From DASQPA01 sp963757335 (GTDB lineage: Bacteria > Acidobacteriota > Thermoanaerobaculia > Multivoradales > UBA5704), in NCBI GenBank assembly GCA_963757335.1, contig CAVWRJ010000023.1, forward strand, positions 62,001 through 126,000: 64,000 nt of DNA. The letters are read 5' to 3'. The notes beneath the pieces are model-generated. The model ran no database searches. It was not told the DNA's origin and saw nothing but the letters and a program-made list of their open reading frames with translations. Positions 56,043 through 64,000 of the stretch are shown here, one piece after another; position 1 is the stretch's first letter, and each line of letters begins with the position of its first letter. A program made the position numbers and the translations under genes.

Positions 56043-57746
56043 GTGATCCAGTTCTTCCACGTCAGCAAGCTCTACCCCGGGGGGCAGGCGGCCCTCTCGG
56101 ACCTGACCTTCGACATCCCGCGCGGCCAGTTCCTCTTCCTGACCGGGGCGAGCGGCGCCGGCAAGACGACGCTCCTCAAACTCATCTTCCGCGAGGACGT
56201 GCCGAGCGAGGGGCAGATCGTCGTCAACGGCCGGAACGTCTCCTCGATTCCGCCGGGGAAGATCCCCTATCTCCGGCGGTCGATCGGCGTCGTCTTCCAG
56301 GACTTCCGGCTGATCGCGCGAAAGACCGTCTTCGAGAACGTCTCCTACCTGCCGCGGGTCCTCGGCCTCGACTTGAAGGCCCAGCGGGCGATCGCCTACC
56401 AGACGCTCCGCCGGGTGGGGCTCGCGCACCGCATGAACGCCTTTCCGGAGCAGCTCTCGGGCGGCGAGCAGCAGCGGGTCGCCATCGCCCGCGCCCTCAT
56501 CAACGATCCCGAGATCCTGATCGCCGACGAGCCGACCGGCAACCTCGACCCCGATCTCTCGCAGGAGATCCTAAGGCTCTTCCTCGAGGTCAACCTCCGG
56601 GGGACGACGGTGCTCCTCGCCACCCACGACCGCGACACCATCGAGCGGGTGGGCCGCCGGGTGATCACCCTGGAGCACGGCCGTCTGGTGTCGGACGTCG
56701 AGCTCCTCGGCAAGGACCCGCCACGGCTCCAGCTGCCGCCGGAAGAGCTGGAGCGGCCGGAAGGGCCCGGCGTCCCGCCATTTCCCTCGCCGGACGACCG
56801 GGGCCCGGCTCCGGAGCTGCCAGCAGCTGCCGGAATCGCCGGAGTTGCCCGAGTGAGCCTCTTCCAGGCTCTCCGCTACTTCTTCCGCGAGGCCCTGGTG
56901 AACCTCGCCCGAGGTTTCCGGGTGAGCCTGCTCGCCGTCCTCACCATCGCCGTCAGCCTCACCCTGGGCGGGGTCTTTCTCCTCGCCAGCCGCAACCTCT
57001 CGGGGGCGGTCGAGCGCTGGCGGGCCGAGACCCGGGTGGTGATCTATCTCAAGTCGGAGGTGACGACGACCGACCTCGCGCGGCTGGCGGCCGAGGCCGG
57101 GCAGCCGGCCTGGGTGACCGCGGTCCAGCCGGTCTCGGCGGCCGCCGCCCGGCAGCGCTTCCGCGACATCTTCCCCAGCCTCTCCGGCCTCGTCGAAGGG
57201 CTGGGCGAGGAGCCGCTGCCGCCCTCGCTGGAGGTCGCCGTCTCGCCGAGCCAGGCGCCGCCGCGGGAGCTCGCCCACTGGCTCGACCTCTGGCGCCAGC
57301 GACCGGAGGTCAGCATCGTCGACGACGACCGGGAGTGGCTGCGCCAGCTGGAGACCCTGGTGGCGGTGGTGCGGGGGGTGGGGCTCGCCCTCGGAGCGGT
57401 GCTCCTGGGGGCGGCGATCTTCACCATCGCGAGCGTCATCCGGCTCACCGCCTACCTCCACCGCGAGGAGATCTCGGTCATGCGCCTCGTAGGGGCGACG
57501 GAGTTCTTCATCCGCGGCCCCTTCTACGCCGAGGGGCTGCTGCAAGGATTTCTGGGCGCCCTCTTAGCCCTCGTCGGCCTCTACGCCACCTATCACCTCG
57601 TCCACGCCCGAGCCGCGAGCTCGCTCATCGCCGCCATGCTGGCGACCGACTTCCTGGGCCGGAGCGAGATCGGCTTCGTCCTCCTCCTGGGGATGGCGGC
57701 GGGGTTGCTGGGAGCGGTGGCGTCGCTCCGGCGGGAGTCGCTCTAG
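56043..57746 (+). CDS. FtsE-FtsX fused divisome ABC system
   Basis: 567 aa in one frame. Residues 1-230 are FtsE: IQFFHVSKLYPGGQAALSDL, Walker A TGASGAGKT (about 34-42), VFQDFRLIARKTVFENV, LSGGEQQRVAIARAL and LIADEPTGNLDP. A Pro-rich linker (about 232-268) leads to FtsX: four helices and the periplasmic loop with VVIYLKSEVTTTDLARLA. FtsEX activates cell-wall hydrolases at division. FtsX could start at GTG 56853. A stop one base out of frame overlaps that GTG as GTGA, as elsewhere here, so the fusion could come from an indel. It follows gatB by 21 nt. Confidence 0.87.
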   Translation: MIQFFHVSKLYPGGQAALSDLTFDIPRGQFLFLTGASGAGKTTLLKLIFREDVPSEGQIVVNGRNVSSIPPGKIPYLRRSIGVVFQDFRLIARKTVFENVSYLPRVLGLDLKAQRAIAYQTLRRVGLAHRMNAFPEQLSGGEQQRVAIARALINDPEILIADEPTGNLDPDLSQEILRLFLEVNLRGTTVLLATHDRDTIERVGRRVITLEHGRLVSDVELLGKDPPRLQLPPEELERPEGPGVPPFPSPDDRGPAPELPAAAGIAGVARVSLFQALRYFFREALVNLARGFRVSLLAVLTIAVSLTLGGVFLLASRNLSGAVERWRAETRVVIYLKSEVTTTDLARLAAEAGQPAWVTAVQPVSAAAARQRFRDIFPSLSGLVEGLGEEPLPPSLEVAVSPSQAPPRELAHWLDLWRQRPEVSIVDDDREWLRQLETLVAVVRGVGLALGAVLLGAAIFTIASVIRLTAYLHREEISVMRLVGATEFFIRGPFYAEGLLQGFLGALLALVGLYATYHLVHARAASSLIAAMLATDFLGRSEIGFVLLLGMAAGLLGAVASLRRESL

Positions 57747-59536
57747 GGACTGGGCGCTCCCGCCAGCCGTTCCTTCAGCCGGAGCGCCGCCGGGTTTTCC
57801 GGGGCGAGCGCCAGCTCCCGGGCGTTCCATTCCCGTGCCGCGGCCAGGTCCCCCTCCTTGAAAGCCAGGAGGGCCCGGTTGTGGAGGGCTTTGAGGTTCT
57901 GAGGATTGAGCGCCAGGGCGCGGTCGAGGTGGGCCTTCGCCTCCGGCAGTCTCCCCATCGCCAGATAGGCCCCGCCGAGATTGCTCTGAGCGTCGTCCGA
58001 GCGCGGTTCGAGCGTCGCCGCCCGGTCGTAGAGGCCGCGGGCGGCGGGGAGGTCACCGGCGCGGGCGGCGAGGTTGCCCAAGTTCAGGTAGGAGAGGAAG
58101 TCCTCCGGGTTGCTCGCGAGCGCCGCGCGGTAGTGCGCCGCCGCCTCCTCCGGCTGGCCGCGATCTTCCGCCAGGCGGGCGAGGTTGTAGTGAACGAGGT
58201 CGAGCCGCGGGGCGAAGCCGGCGAGCCGGGGGAGGACGAGGGCGGCGAGCACCAGGAGACCGAAGCCGAGCGCTCGCCGCCGCCGACCCTCCCGGAGAGC
58301 CGCGACCCCTTCTGCCACGGGCACCGCGCCGAGGAGCAGCAGGGCGGGGACGACGGGCAGGCGGTAGCGCGAAAAAAGAAAGAAGACGACGGTCGAGGCG
58401 CACCAGGCGAGAGCGAAGAGGAGGGCCGGGGCGAAGGGGCCGGGCCGGCGGCGGACGAGGAGGAGACCCACCGCCGCGAGGAGAGCGGCGCCGCCGAACT
58501 CCAGGAGCGGCAACCGGAGGACGGGCGAGAGCTCCTTCAGATAGTAGTAGTCGACCGCGTCCGGCTGCTCGTACCAGCTCCAGAAGAGGCGGAGCTTGTG
58601 GAATTGCAGGCGCAGGTACGCCCCGGGGTTCGCCCGCGCCCAGGCGAGGGCCCGGCCCAGCCAGTAGCGCGACACCTCGCCCGCCGAGAGCCGGCGCCCG
58701 AGGGCCGCTTCGGCGACCCGGGTCGGCTCCTGCCGTTCGAGAGCGGGGATCTGCTTGCCGGGGACGATCGGCCGGTAGGTGCCGTCCGCCTGGGCGTTGT
58801 TGCCGATGTAGAAGTTGACGCCCCCCTGGGAGGTCGTGGGGAGGGGCTCGCCCCCCACCCAGGCGTTCCTGAGCGCCACCGGCACCAGGGCGAGAACGGT
58901 GCCGAGGAGGAGGGCGCCGCCGTCCCGCAGGAACTGCCGGCGGGGTTGCCGCCAGGCGAGGAGAGCGAGGCAGGGCGCGATCAGGAGGGCGTTCTCGCGG
59001 AGCAGGGCGAGCCCCCCGGCGAGCATCCCAGCCCCGAGCCAGCGCCCGAACGAAGGCCGCGCCCGCGCCGCGGCGAGCGCCCAGAGGAGGAAAGCGGTCA
59101 CAGAGACGGCCGGCGATTCCTTGAGGAGCTGGACATCGTAGAAGAGGAACGGGCCATAGATCGCCGCGAGCGCCGCCGCGGCGAGGCCCACCCCCTCGCC
59201 CGCGACCTCCCGCCCTGCCCGGTAGAGGGCGTAGATTCCGGCGACCGAGAGCAGAATCTGAAAGAGGTAGACGGCGTCCAGGTGCGGCCCGAAGAGTCGG
59301 TAGAGGAGCCCCAGGAGGTAGGGGTAGAGCGGCGCCTGGAAGAAGACCTCCGACCCCAGCCAGTTCCCCGCCGCGATCTGCCGCGCCCAGCGGTCGTACT
59401 CCTGGCTGTCCATCACCAGCTGACCGAAGAACGGCGCGCTCCGCACCGCCCACCAATGGGCGAGGCGAAGGGCCAAGGCGAGCGCCAGGAGGACGAACAG
59501 CAGGCGCCGGCTGCGGGCGGTGGGCGAGGGGGCCAT
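57743..59536 (-). CDS. GT39-like membrane glycosyltransferase with C-terminal TPR domain
   Basis: 597 aa. About ten helices with the first loop PFFGQLVMDSQEYDRWARQI, which supplies an Asp-Glu pair as in protein O-mannosyltransferases (PMT/ArnT). GGVNFYIGNNAQADGTYRP is a periplasmic loop segment. The last ~155 residues are TPRs: LAEDRGQPEEAAAHYRAALA, LGNLAARAGDLPAARGLYDR and LGGAYLAMGRLPEAKAHLDR. These would bind a protein partner. It could glycosylate proteins or lipids outside the inner membrane. It is convergent with ftsEX by a 4-nt overlap. Confidence 0.83.
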   Translation of the reverse strand: MAPSPTARSRRLLFVLLALALALRLAHWWAVRSAPFFGQLVMDSQEYDRWARQIAAGNWLGSEVFFQAPLYPYLLGLLYRLFGPHLDAVYLFQILLSVAGIYALYRAGREVAGEGVGLAAAALAAIYGPFLFYDVQLLKESPAVSVTAFLLWALAAARARPSFGRWLGAGMLAGGLALLRENALLIAPCLALLAWRQPRRQFLRDGGALLLGTVLALVPVALRNAWVGGEPLPTTSQGGVNFYIGNNAQADGTYRPIVPGKQIPALERQEPTRVAEAALGRRLSAGEVSRYWLGRALAWARANPGAYLRLQFHKLRLFWSWYEQPDAVDYYYLKELSPVLRLPLLEFGGAALLAAVGLLLVRRRPGPFAPALLFALAWCASTVVFFLFSRYRLPVVPALLLLGAVPVAEGVAALREGRRRRALGFGLLVLAALVLPRLAGFAPRLDLVHYNLARLAEDRGQPEEAAAHYRAALASNPEDFLSYLNLGNLAARAGDLPAARGLYDRAATLEPRSDDAQSNLGGAYLAMGRLPEAKAHLDRALALNPQNLKALHNRALLAFKEGDLAAAREWNARELALAPENPAALRLKERLAGAPSP

Positions 59537-59624
59537 GGGATGGCGGCTAATCTCTCATAGATCGCGGTCAGGGTGCGGGCGCTGTGCTACCATCCCGCGC
59601 CAACTCCTCCTGGAGACGAGCACC

Positions 59625-60257
59625 ATGGCGACGATCGAGTTCACCGGCAACTACGACGACCTGTCGACCGACAAGGGCTACCAGTTCAAGTTCTACTGCG
59701 AGAAGTGCCACAACGGCTACATGTCGAGCTTCAACAGCTCGAAGCTCGGCATGGCGGCTTCGGCGATGGAGGTGGCGGGCGGCCTCTTCGGTGGCATTTT
59801 CGGTCGGGTGGCGGACAGCGCCTATCAGGTGCAGCGGGCCGTCGGCGGTCCGGCGCACGACTCGGCCCTCCGCGAGGCCGTGGCCGAGATCAAGCCGATG
59901 TTCAAGCAGTGCACGCGCTGCGGTCACTGGGTGTGCGAGCCGATCTGCTTCAACAAGAAGGTCCAGCTCTGCGAGACCTGCGCTCCCGACCTCGAGCAGG
60001 AGCTCACCGTCGCCCAGGCCGAGGCGGCCCGAGATCAGGTGCGCGAGAAGGCGCACGAGGTGGACTGGACGAAGGAGCGCGACCTCTCGGTGGTCGGCGG
60101 CGCGGTCTGCAAGGCCTGCGGCGCCAAGCTCACGGGAGGTAAGTTCTGCGGCGAGTGCGGCGCCCCGGTCAGTCAGAAGAAACACTGCGTGAGCTGCGGC
60201 GTCGAGGCCGAGGGCAACCCCAAGTTCTGCCCCGAGTGCGGCCAGCACTTCTCCTGA
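59625..60257 (+). CDS. Multi-zinc-ribbon cytoplasmic protein
   Basis: 210 aa. At least six Cys pairs appear: CEKCHNG (about 25), CTRCGHWVCEPIC (95-110), CETC, CKACGAKL (165), KFCGECGAPV, KHCVSCGVE, and KFCPECGQHF at the end. Such a series is typical of zinc ribbon/double zinc ribbon proteins. A Gly-rich helix (MAASAMEVAGGLFGGIFG, about 39-56) could be a small membrane insertion. GGAG precedes the ATG. It stands alone between two genes of the other strand; function is unknown. Confidence 0.82.
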   Translation: MATIEFTGNYDDLSTDKGYQFKFYCEKCHNGYMSSFNSSKLGMAASAMEVAGGLFGGIFGRVADSAYQVQRAVGGPAHDSALREAVAEIKPMFKQCTRCGHWVCEPICFNKKVQLCETCAPDLEQELTVAQAEAARDQVREKAHEVDWTKERDLSVVGGAVCKACGAKLTGGKFCGECGAPVSQKKHCVSCGVEAEGNPKFCPECGQHFS

Positions 60258-60268
60258 GGCGTTTTACT

Positions 60269-61372
60269 TCAGCCGAAGAAGCTCCGCACCCCATCGCACA
60301 CCACGTCGACCTCGTCGTCTCTAAGCTCGGGGAAGATCGGCAGGCAGAGGCAGTCGCGGGCGGCGGCGGTGGCGACGGGGAGGTCGCCGGGGTGGGGGAT
60401 CAGGCCGGCCAGGGCCGGCTGGGTGTGGAGCGGCGTCGGGTAGTGGACCGAGGAGCCGATCCCGATCCCTGCCAGGTAGCGCATCAGCTCGTCGCGCCGA
60501 GGGGTGAGGATCGTCATCTGGTGATAGACCGGCTCGGCCTCGGGGGGATCCTTGGGGAGACGCAGGTCGCCCACCCCGGCCAGGCGCTCCAGATACATCG
60601 CCGCCAGGGCACGGCGGCGCGCGTTGTCGCGGTCGAGGAGCGGCAGGCGGCAGTTCAAGACCGCGGCCTGGAGGCTGTCGAGCCGGCTGTTGGTGCCGAG
60701 CGAGACGTGGTGGTAGCGCGAGGTCTGACCGTGGTTGCCGAAGCGGCGCACCCGTTCGACCAGCACCGGCTCATCCCCGGTCACCGCACCGCCATCGCCG
60801 AAGCAGCCGAGGTTCTTGGTCGGATAGAAGCTCCAGGCAGCGAGGCGGCCGAAGCCCCCCACCCGCTGGCCGCGCCAGCGCGCGCCGTGCGCCTGGGCCG
60901 CGTCCTCGATCAGCCAGAGTCCATTCCTCCCGCGGAGATCGAGCACGGCATCGACGTCGAAGGGCCGGCCGTAGAGATGGACGCCGATCACCCCCACGGT
61001 GCGCGAGGTGACCCGCGCCGCGGCATCTCTGGCGTCGAGGTTGAAGGTCTCGGGATCGACGTCGGCGAAGACCGGGCGGCCGCCCAGGAGAGCCACCACC
61101 TCGGCGGTGGCGAAGAAGCTGAAGGCGGGGACGATCACCTCGTCCCCGGGCTTCAAGCCGAGGACCTGGAGGGCCAGCAAGAGGGCGTCGGTGCCGTTGG
61201 CGACCCCGGCGCAGGCTTCGACGTCCAGGTAGTCGGCGAAGGACTGCTCGAACTCCCGGACCTCGGGGCCGAGCACGAAGGCGTTGGTGTCAAGAATACG
61301 GCGCCAGCGCTCGGCGAGTTGCGCTTCGATGCGGACTCGCGTCCGGGCAAGATCCAGGTAGGGTACGTTCAT
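60269..61372 (-). CDS. DegT/DnrJ/EryC1/StrS-family aminotransferase
   Basis: 367 aa PLP enzyme that usually makes amino sugars on nucleotide carriers. VPYLDLARTRVRIEAQL opens the family. GVANGTDALLLALQVLGLKP binds the cofactor phosphate, FADVDPETFNLD, LIEDAAQAHGARW (PLP-ring Asp-x-x-Gln), and SFYPTKNLGCFGDGGAV with the PLP lysine follow. GNHGQTSRYHHVSLGTNSRL is the active-site loop. The start at MNVPYLDL is typical; a frame 7 codons longer is possible. It may serve the glycan loci elsewhere in the window. Confidence 0.92.
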   Translation of the reverse strand: MNVPYLDLARTRVRIEAQLAERWRRILDTNAFVLGPEVREFEQSFADYLDVEACAGVANGTDALLLALQVLGLKPGDEVIVPAFSFFATAEVVALLGGRPVFADVDPETFNLDARDAAARVTSRTVGVIGVHLYGRPFDVDAVLDLRGRNGLWLIEDAAQAHGARWRGQRVGGFGRLAAWSFYPTKNLGCFGDGGAVTGDEPVLVERVRRFGNHGQTSRYHHVSLGTNSRLDSLQAAVLNCRLPLLDRDNARRRALAAMYLERLAGVGDLRLPKDPPEAEPVYHQMTILTPRRDELMRYLAGIGIGSSVHYPTPLHTQPALAGLIPHPGDLPVATAAARDCLCLPIFPELRDDEVDVVCDGVRSFFG

Positions 61373-61450
61373 CGGGTCGCTCCGGTCGCGCATTCTATCC
61401 GTAGGTGTCGCGCCGAGGTCAATCCATTTCCTCTGTCATACTCTGCCCCC

Positions 61451-62953
61451 ATGTCCGAGCGGCTGCGGTTCTACTGGGTGGTCGCGGTCTCCGGCGCCGT
61501 CCTGATGGCGCTCGAGATCCTGTCGAGCCGCGTTCTCGCCCCTCACTTCGGCAACAGTGTCTACGTCTGGGGCTCGATCATCAGCGTCTTCCTGGCCGCC
61601 CTCTCCGTGGGCTACCTGTGGGGCGGGCGCCTGGCCGACCGCCAGCCCCGGATGGCCTCCCTCGGGCGATTGATCGCTTTAGCCGGGGTTTTCGAGGCCG
61701 TCCTCCTCCTCGCCGGCGGACGCCTCGCGGCGGTCCTCGGCGCCTGGACCGGCAACTCGCCGGCGGGGACTCTCCTCGCCGCCGCCGTCCTCTTCGGACC
61801 GGCGAGCGTCCTCCTCGCCATGGTCTCTCCCTACGCCGTGCGCCTGGCGGCGCGCGACCTCGGCAAGCTCGGCAACACCACGGGCCGCCTCTACGCCCTC
61901 TCCACTCTCGGGAGCCTCGCCGGGACCCTCGGCTGCACCTTCGTCCTCATCCCCTTCCTCGCCCTCCGGCAGATCCTCGCCCTGGTGCTCGCGGCCACCG
62001 CTGTCACTGCCCTCTTCGCCCTCGCCGACGCCTTCCGCCAGGAGGTCCTCGGGGCCGTCCTCGCCAGCCTGCTGCTCGTCCTCGCCCTGTCGAGCGGCTG
62101 GCTGCCGGAGCGGCACGAGAAGGGGCTGATCTACGAGCGGGTCTCCCCCTACCAGAGCCTGGAGGTGCGGGAGAGCGAGGGGGTGCGGACGCTGGTGAGC
62201 GACCGCATCTCGCAGGCCGCGGTGCGGATGGCGGACGGCGAGCCGGCCCTCGCCTATCCGCGCTATATGCCGGCCGTGCTCCTGGTCGCCCCGAAGCTCT
62301 CGCGCCTGCTGGTGCTCGGCCTGGGCGGCGGCAGTGTCGGCAGCTACCTCGGCCGCCGCCTGCCCGACCTCCAGATCGATTATGTCGACATCGACCCTGC
62401 CGTCCCGGAGGTCGCCGAGCGCTTCCTCGGCTTCCGCCCCGGGGGGCACACCCGGGTGACGATCTCCGACGCCCGCGGCTTCCTTCATAGCTCGGCGGAG
62501 CGGTGGGACTTCATCTACTGCGACACCTACATCGGCCTCTCGGTGCCCTTCCACCTGACGACCGTGCAGTTCCTGGAAGAGGTCCGCCGCCACCTCGCGC
62601 CGCACGGGGTCTTCGGCTTGAACCTCGCGGCGGGCCTCTCCGACCCCTTCTCGCGCGCCATGTACCGCACCGTCCGCGACCGCTTCGCGACCACCTACGT
62701 CGTCGACGTCGGCGGCGCCTCGAACGTCCTCGTCCTGGCGACCGACGACGACCGGCTCTCCTTTTCGGAGCTCGCGGAGCGCGGCCGGGCGCTCGACGCC
62801 CGCCTGCACTTCGATCCGCCGCTCGTGCAGCTCGCCCACGCCTTTGCCGAGACCAACTTCGACCCCGCGACGGCCCAGCTCCTGACCGACGAGTTCGCCC
62901 CCGTGGACCGCCTGATCCAGCTCGGCCGGGCGGCGCGGATTCCAGGGCACTGA
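61451..62953 (+). CDS. Fused membrane/spermidine-synthase-like protein
   Basis: 500 aa. The first ~215 residues are seven helices with SGAVLMALEILSSRVLAPHF, GSIISVFLAALSVGYLWGGR and GRLYALSTLGSLAGTLGCTF, typical of SpeE-fused membrane proteins. The rest is a Rossmann methyltransferase fold: RLLVLGLGGGSVGSYLGRRL, IDYVDIDPAVPEVAERFLG, VTISDARGFLHS and FIYCDTYIGLSVPFHLTT. The DAR..L and D-T-Y positions match the aminopropyltransferase site. Whether it makes a polyamine is unknown. Confidence 0.87.
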   Translation: MSERLRFYWVVAVSGAVLMALEILSSRVLAPHFGNSVYVWGSIISVFLAALSVGYLWGGRLADRQPRMASLGRLIALAGVFEAVLLLAGGRLAAVLGAWTGNSPAGTLLAAAVLFGPASVLLAMVSPYAVRLAARDLGKLGNTTGRLYALSTLGSLAGTLGCTFVLIPFLALRQILALVLAATAVTALFALADAFRQEVLGAVLASLLLVLALSSGWLPERHEKGLIYERVSPYQSLEVRESEGVRTLVSDRISQAAVRMADGEPALAYPRYMPAVLLVAPKLSRLLVLGLGGGSVGSYLGRRLPDLQIDYVDIDPAVPEVAERFLGFRPGGHTRVTISDARGFLHSSAERWDFIYCDTYIGLSVPFHLTTVQFLEEVRRHLAPHGVFGLNLAAGLSDPFSRAMYRTVRDRFATTYVVDVGGASNVLVLATDDDRLSFSELAERGRALDARLHFDPPLVQLAHAFAETNFDPATAQLLTDEFAPVDRLIQLGRAARIPGH

Positions 62954-62982
62954 GTCGTACCGGAATCTGGTACCATCCTCAC

Positions 62983-63255
62983 ATGCGAGAGATTTCAGCT
63001 CACGAGTTCCGTAGCCACTTGCGGGAGGCGGTCGAGGAGGTTGTCGAGGATCATGTGCCTCTCCGCGTCAAGCGGCGCGGAGGGCAGGATTTCGTCGTCG
63101 TCAGCGCCGAGGACTGGGAGCGGGAACAGGAGACGCTGTACGTCCTGGAGAACAGGTCGCTCATGGAGCAGATCGAGCGCTCGCAGAAGACTCAGACGGC
63201 GGGTACGGGCTATCGGCCCTCCCCGGAGGAGTTGGATGCGCTCGATCATGTTTGA
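62983..63255 (+). CDS. yefM: Phd/YefM-family antitoxin
   Basis: 90 aa. MREISAHEFRSHLREAVEEV is the DNA-binding Phd/YefM fold (S..E.R..L), followed by VPLRVKRRGGQDFVVVSAED, the conserved strand, and a flexible C-terminal tail (LENRSLMEQIERSQK) that wraps the toxin. Its 3' end contains a GGAGGAG site for the toxin gene, overlapping by 20 nt. It probably represses its own operon. Confidence 0.9.
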   Translation: MREISAHEFRSHLREAVEEVVEDHVPLRVKRRGGQDFVVVSAEDWEREQETLYVLENRSLMEQIERSQKTQTAGTGYRPSPEELDALDHV

Positions 63256-63502
63256 GGGCGATACCTGGGAGCGCTATGAAGACCTACGCCAGCGGGATTC
63301 CGGTTTGCACCGCGTTCTCTGCCGTCAACTCAAAGAGATGCAGCGGGGCGATCCCGCCACCGGGACCGGCAAACCCGAGCCGCTCAAGCATGGTCTGAGC
63401 GGCCTCTGGTCTCGCCGGCTTTCCCTCAAGGACCGGCTCCTCTACCAGTTCGACGACGAGCATCTGTATATCTTGGCGATCGGCGGGCATTACGACCGCT
63501 GA
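63236..63502 (+). CDS. yoeB: YoeB-family mRNA interferase toxin
   Basis: 88 aa. MRSIMFEGDTWERYEDLRQR and then TGTGKPEPLKHGLSGLWSRR, LSLKDRLLYQFDDEHLYI and IGGHYD follow YoeB closely, with the catalytic Glu, Arg and His/Tyr in the conserved positions (KPEPLK, SRR, HYD). ATG at 63236 is preferred because GGAGGAG precedes it and it gives the MRxIxF start; ATG at 63248 is the alternative. YoeB cuts mRNA on the ribosome when released from YefM. Confidence 0.9.
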   Translation: MRSIMFEGDTWERYEDLRQRDSGLHRVLCRQLKEMQRGDPATGTGKPEPLKHGLSGLWSRRLSLKDRLLYQFDDEHLYILAIGGHYDR

Positions 63503-63530
63503 CGCTTCTCTCGCGGAGGAAAAAATAGCC

Positions 63531-64000
63531 ATGAGCCTGGTCGAAGAAGCCGTTCGCAACTGGGAAGCCTACCGTGCCGGCGTCATCGCCGAGGTCGAGA
63601 ACATGCCCGAGGAGCAGCTCGACTACCGCCCCGCGGAGGGGGCGCGGACCCTGCGGGAGGTCGCCATCCACATCGCCCAGTGGAGCGTGGGGATGACCAA
63701 CGAGATCCTCGCGCCCGAGGGGAACATCGTCAACGTCTTCAAGCCCGAGGTCCAGGCTGCGATCAAAGCCTCCCTCCCCGCGGCGCATTCGAAAGCGGAG
63801 GTCGTCGCCCTGCTCCGCCAGACCGGCGAGGAGACCGCCGCCCGCTTGCGCGAAGCCGGGGACGCCCTCATCTCCCAGACGATGCCGTCCCGGATGCTGG
63901 GGACCCAGAACCGGCTCTCGGTCCTCTGGTTCGCCGCCGCCCACGAGATGTACCACCGAGGCCAGCTGACCGCCTACGAGCGTGGCGCCGGCCAGGTGCC
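63531..64000 (+). CDS. DinB-family protein (3' end outside window)
   Basis: The first 156 residues are present. The DinB four-helix bundle carries three metal-binding His residues: LREVAIHIAQW (about H47) and AAHEMYHRGQLTAYER (His pair). The start follows GGAGGAAAAAAT. Members may be metal-dependent thiol transferases or bacillithiol transferases. It lies 28 nt after yoeB in the same direction, but probably is an independent gene. Confidence 0.87.
   Translation, partial: MSLVEEAVRNWEAYRAGVIAEVENMPEEQLDYRPAEGARTLREVAIHIAQWSVGMTNEILAPEGNIVNVFKPEVQAAIKASLPAAHSKAEVVALLRQTGEETAARLREAGDALISQTMPSRMLGTQNRLSVLWFAAAHEMYHRGQLTAYERGAGQV

Noticed and set aside
60155..61450. N-terminal extension of the spermidine-synthase-like gene
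   Set aside because: It is antisense to the DegT aminotransferase, and a good ATG with homologous start is at 61451.

Overview
The window is about 64 kb of very GC-rich, densely packed bacterial DNA. Genes on both strands often overlap by 4 nt (ATGA, GTGA, TTGA). The organism has an outer membrane: there are BamD-like and YbgF/CpoB-like lipoproteins, a LysM envelope protein and a TatA-type subunit. It also has an ECF-type sigma factor coupled to a membrane-anchored Ser/Thr kinase, GatB-type tRNA amidation, and many toxin-antitoxin (TA) pairs. Together these suggest Acidobacteriota or a similar Gram-negative, high-GC lineage; this is inference, since there is no rRNA or marker comparison. No rRNA, tRNA, CRISPR array or transposase gene was recognised.

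Layout. 0-6.4 kb: glycosyltransferase/membrane operon (GT2, flippase-like protein, polytopic GT-like protein, GT4) with a convergent methyltransferase. 6.5-11 kb: PIN-type TA pair, alpha-carbonic anhydrase lipoprotein, sulfatase-like lipoprotein, and a lower-GC cassette of GHKL ATPase plus STAS-like protein. 11-15.2 kb: a single gene fusing topoisomerase III to RecQ helicase. 15.3-19 kb: gluzincin peptidase (frameshifted), cupin, ClpX-like AAA+ ATPase. 19.2-19.6 kb: two head-to-head 21-bp minisatellites that encode a leucine-heptad consensus. 19.6-25.1 kb: PLD-like protein, UvrD/PcrA helicase, MntA/HepT TA pair, GNAT acetyltransferase. 25.1-32.1 kb: two polytopic glycosyltransferases, then truA-uppS-cdsA-rseP. 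32.2-43.3 kb: peroxiredoxin-like remnant, aminotransferase, endonuclease IV with an antitoxin-like N-terminus, orphan genes, kinase and sigma factor, secreted orphan pair, tRNA-binding protein, and a vapBC pair behind a set of palindromic operator-like sites. 43.7-50.2 kb: envelope operon (PASTA, rpe, bamD, ybgF), LysM protein, Fis-type regulator, lytic transglycosylase, tatA. 50.4-64 kb: sugar kinase-like protein, rlmN, Uma2, laccase-domain protein, gatB, ftsEX, GT39-TPR protein, zinc-ribbon protein, DegT aminotransferase, spermidine-synthase-like protein, YefM/YoeB and DinB.

Two signals cut across the window. First, a dispersed palindromic element of about 50-100 bp occurs seven times, mostly just 3' of genes. 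Its core is conserved and its flanking arms vary but still pair. Second, at least six otherwise conserved genes, including gatB, carry single-base frame disruptions. This pattern fits residual indel errors in the assembly better than widespread gene decay, so frameshift calls here should be read with that caution.
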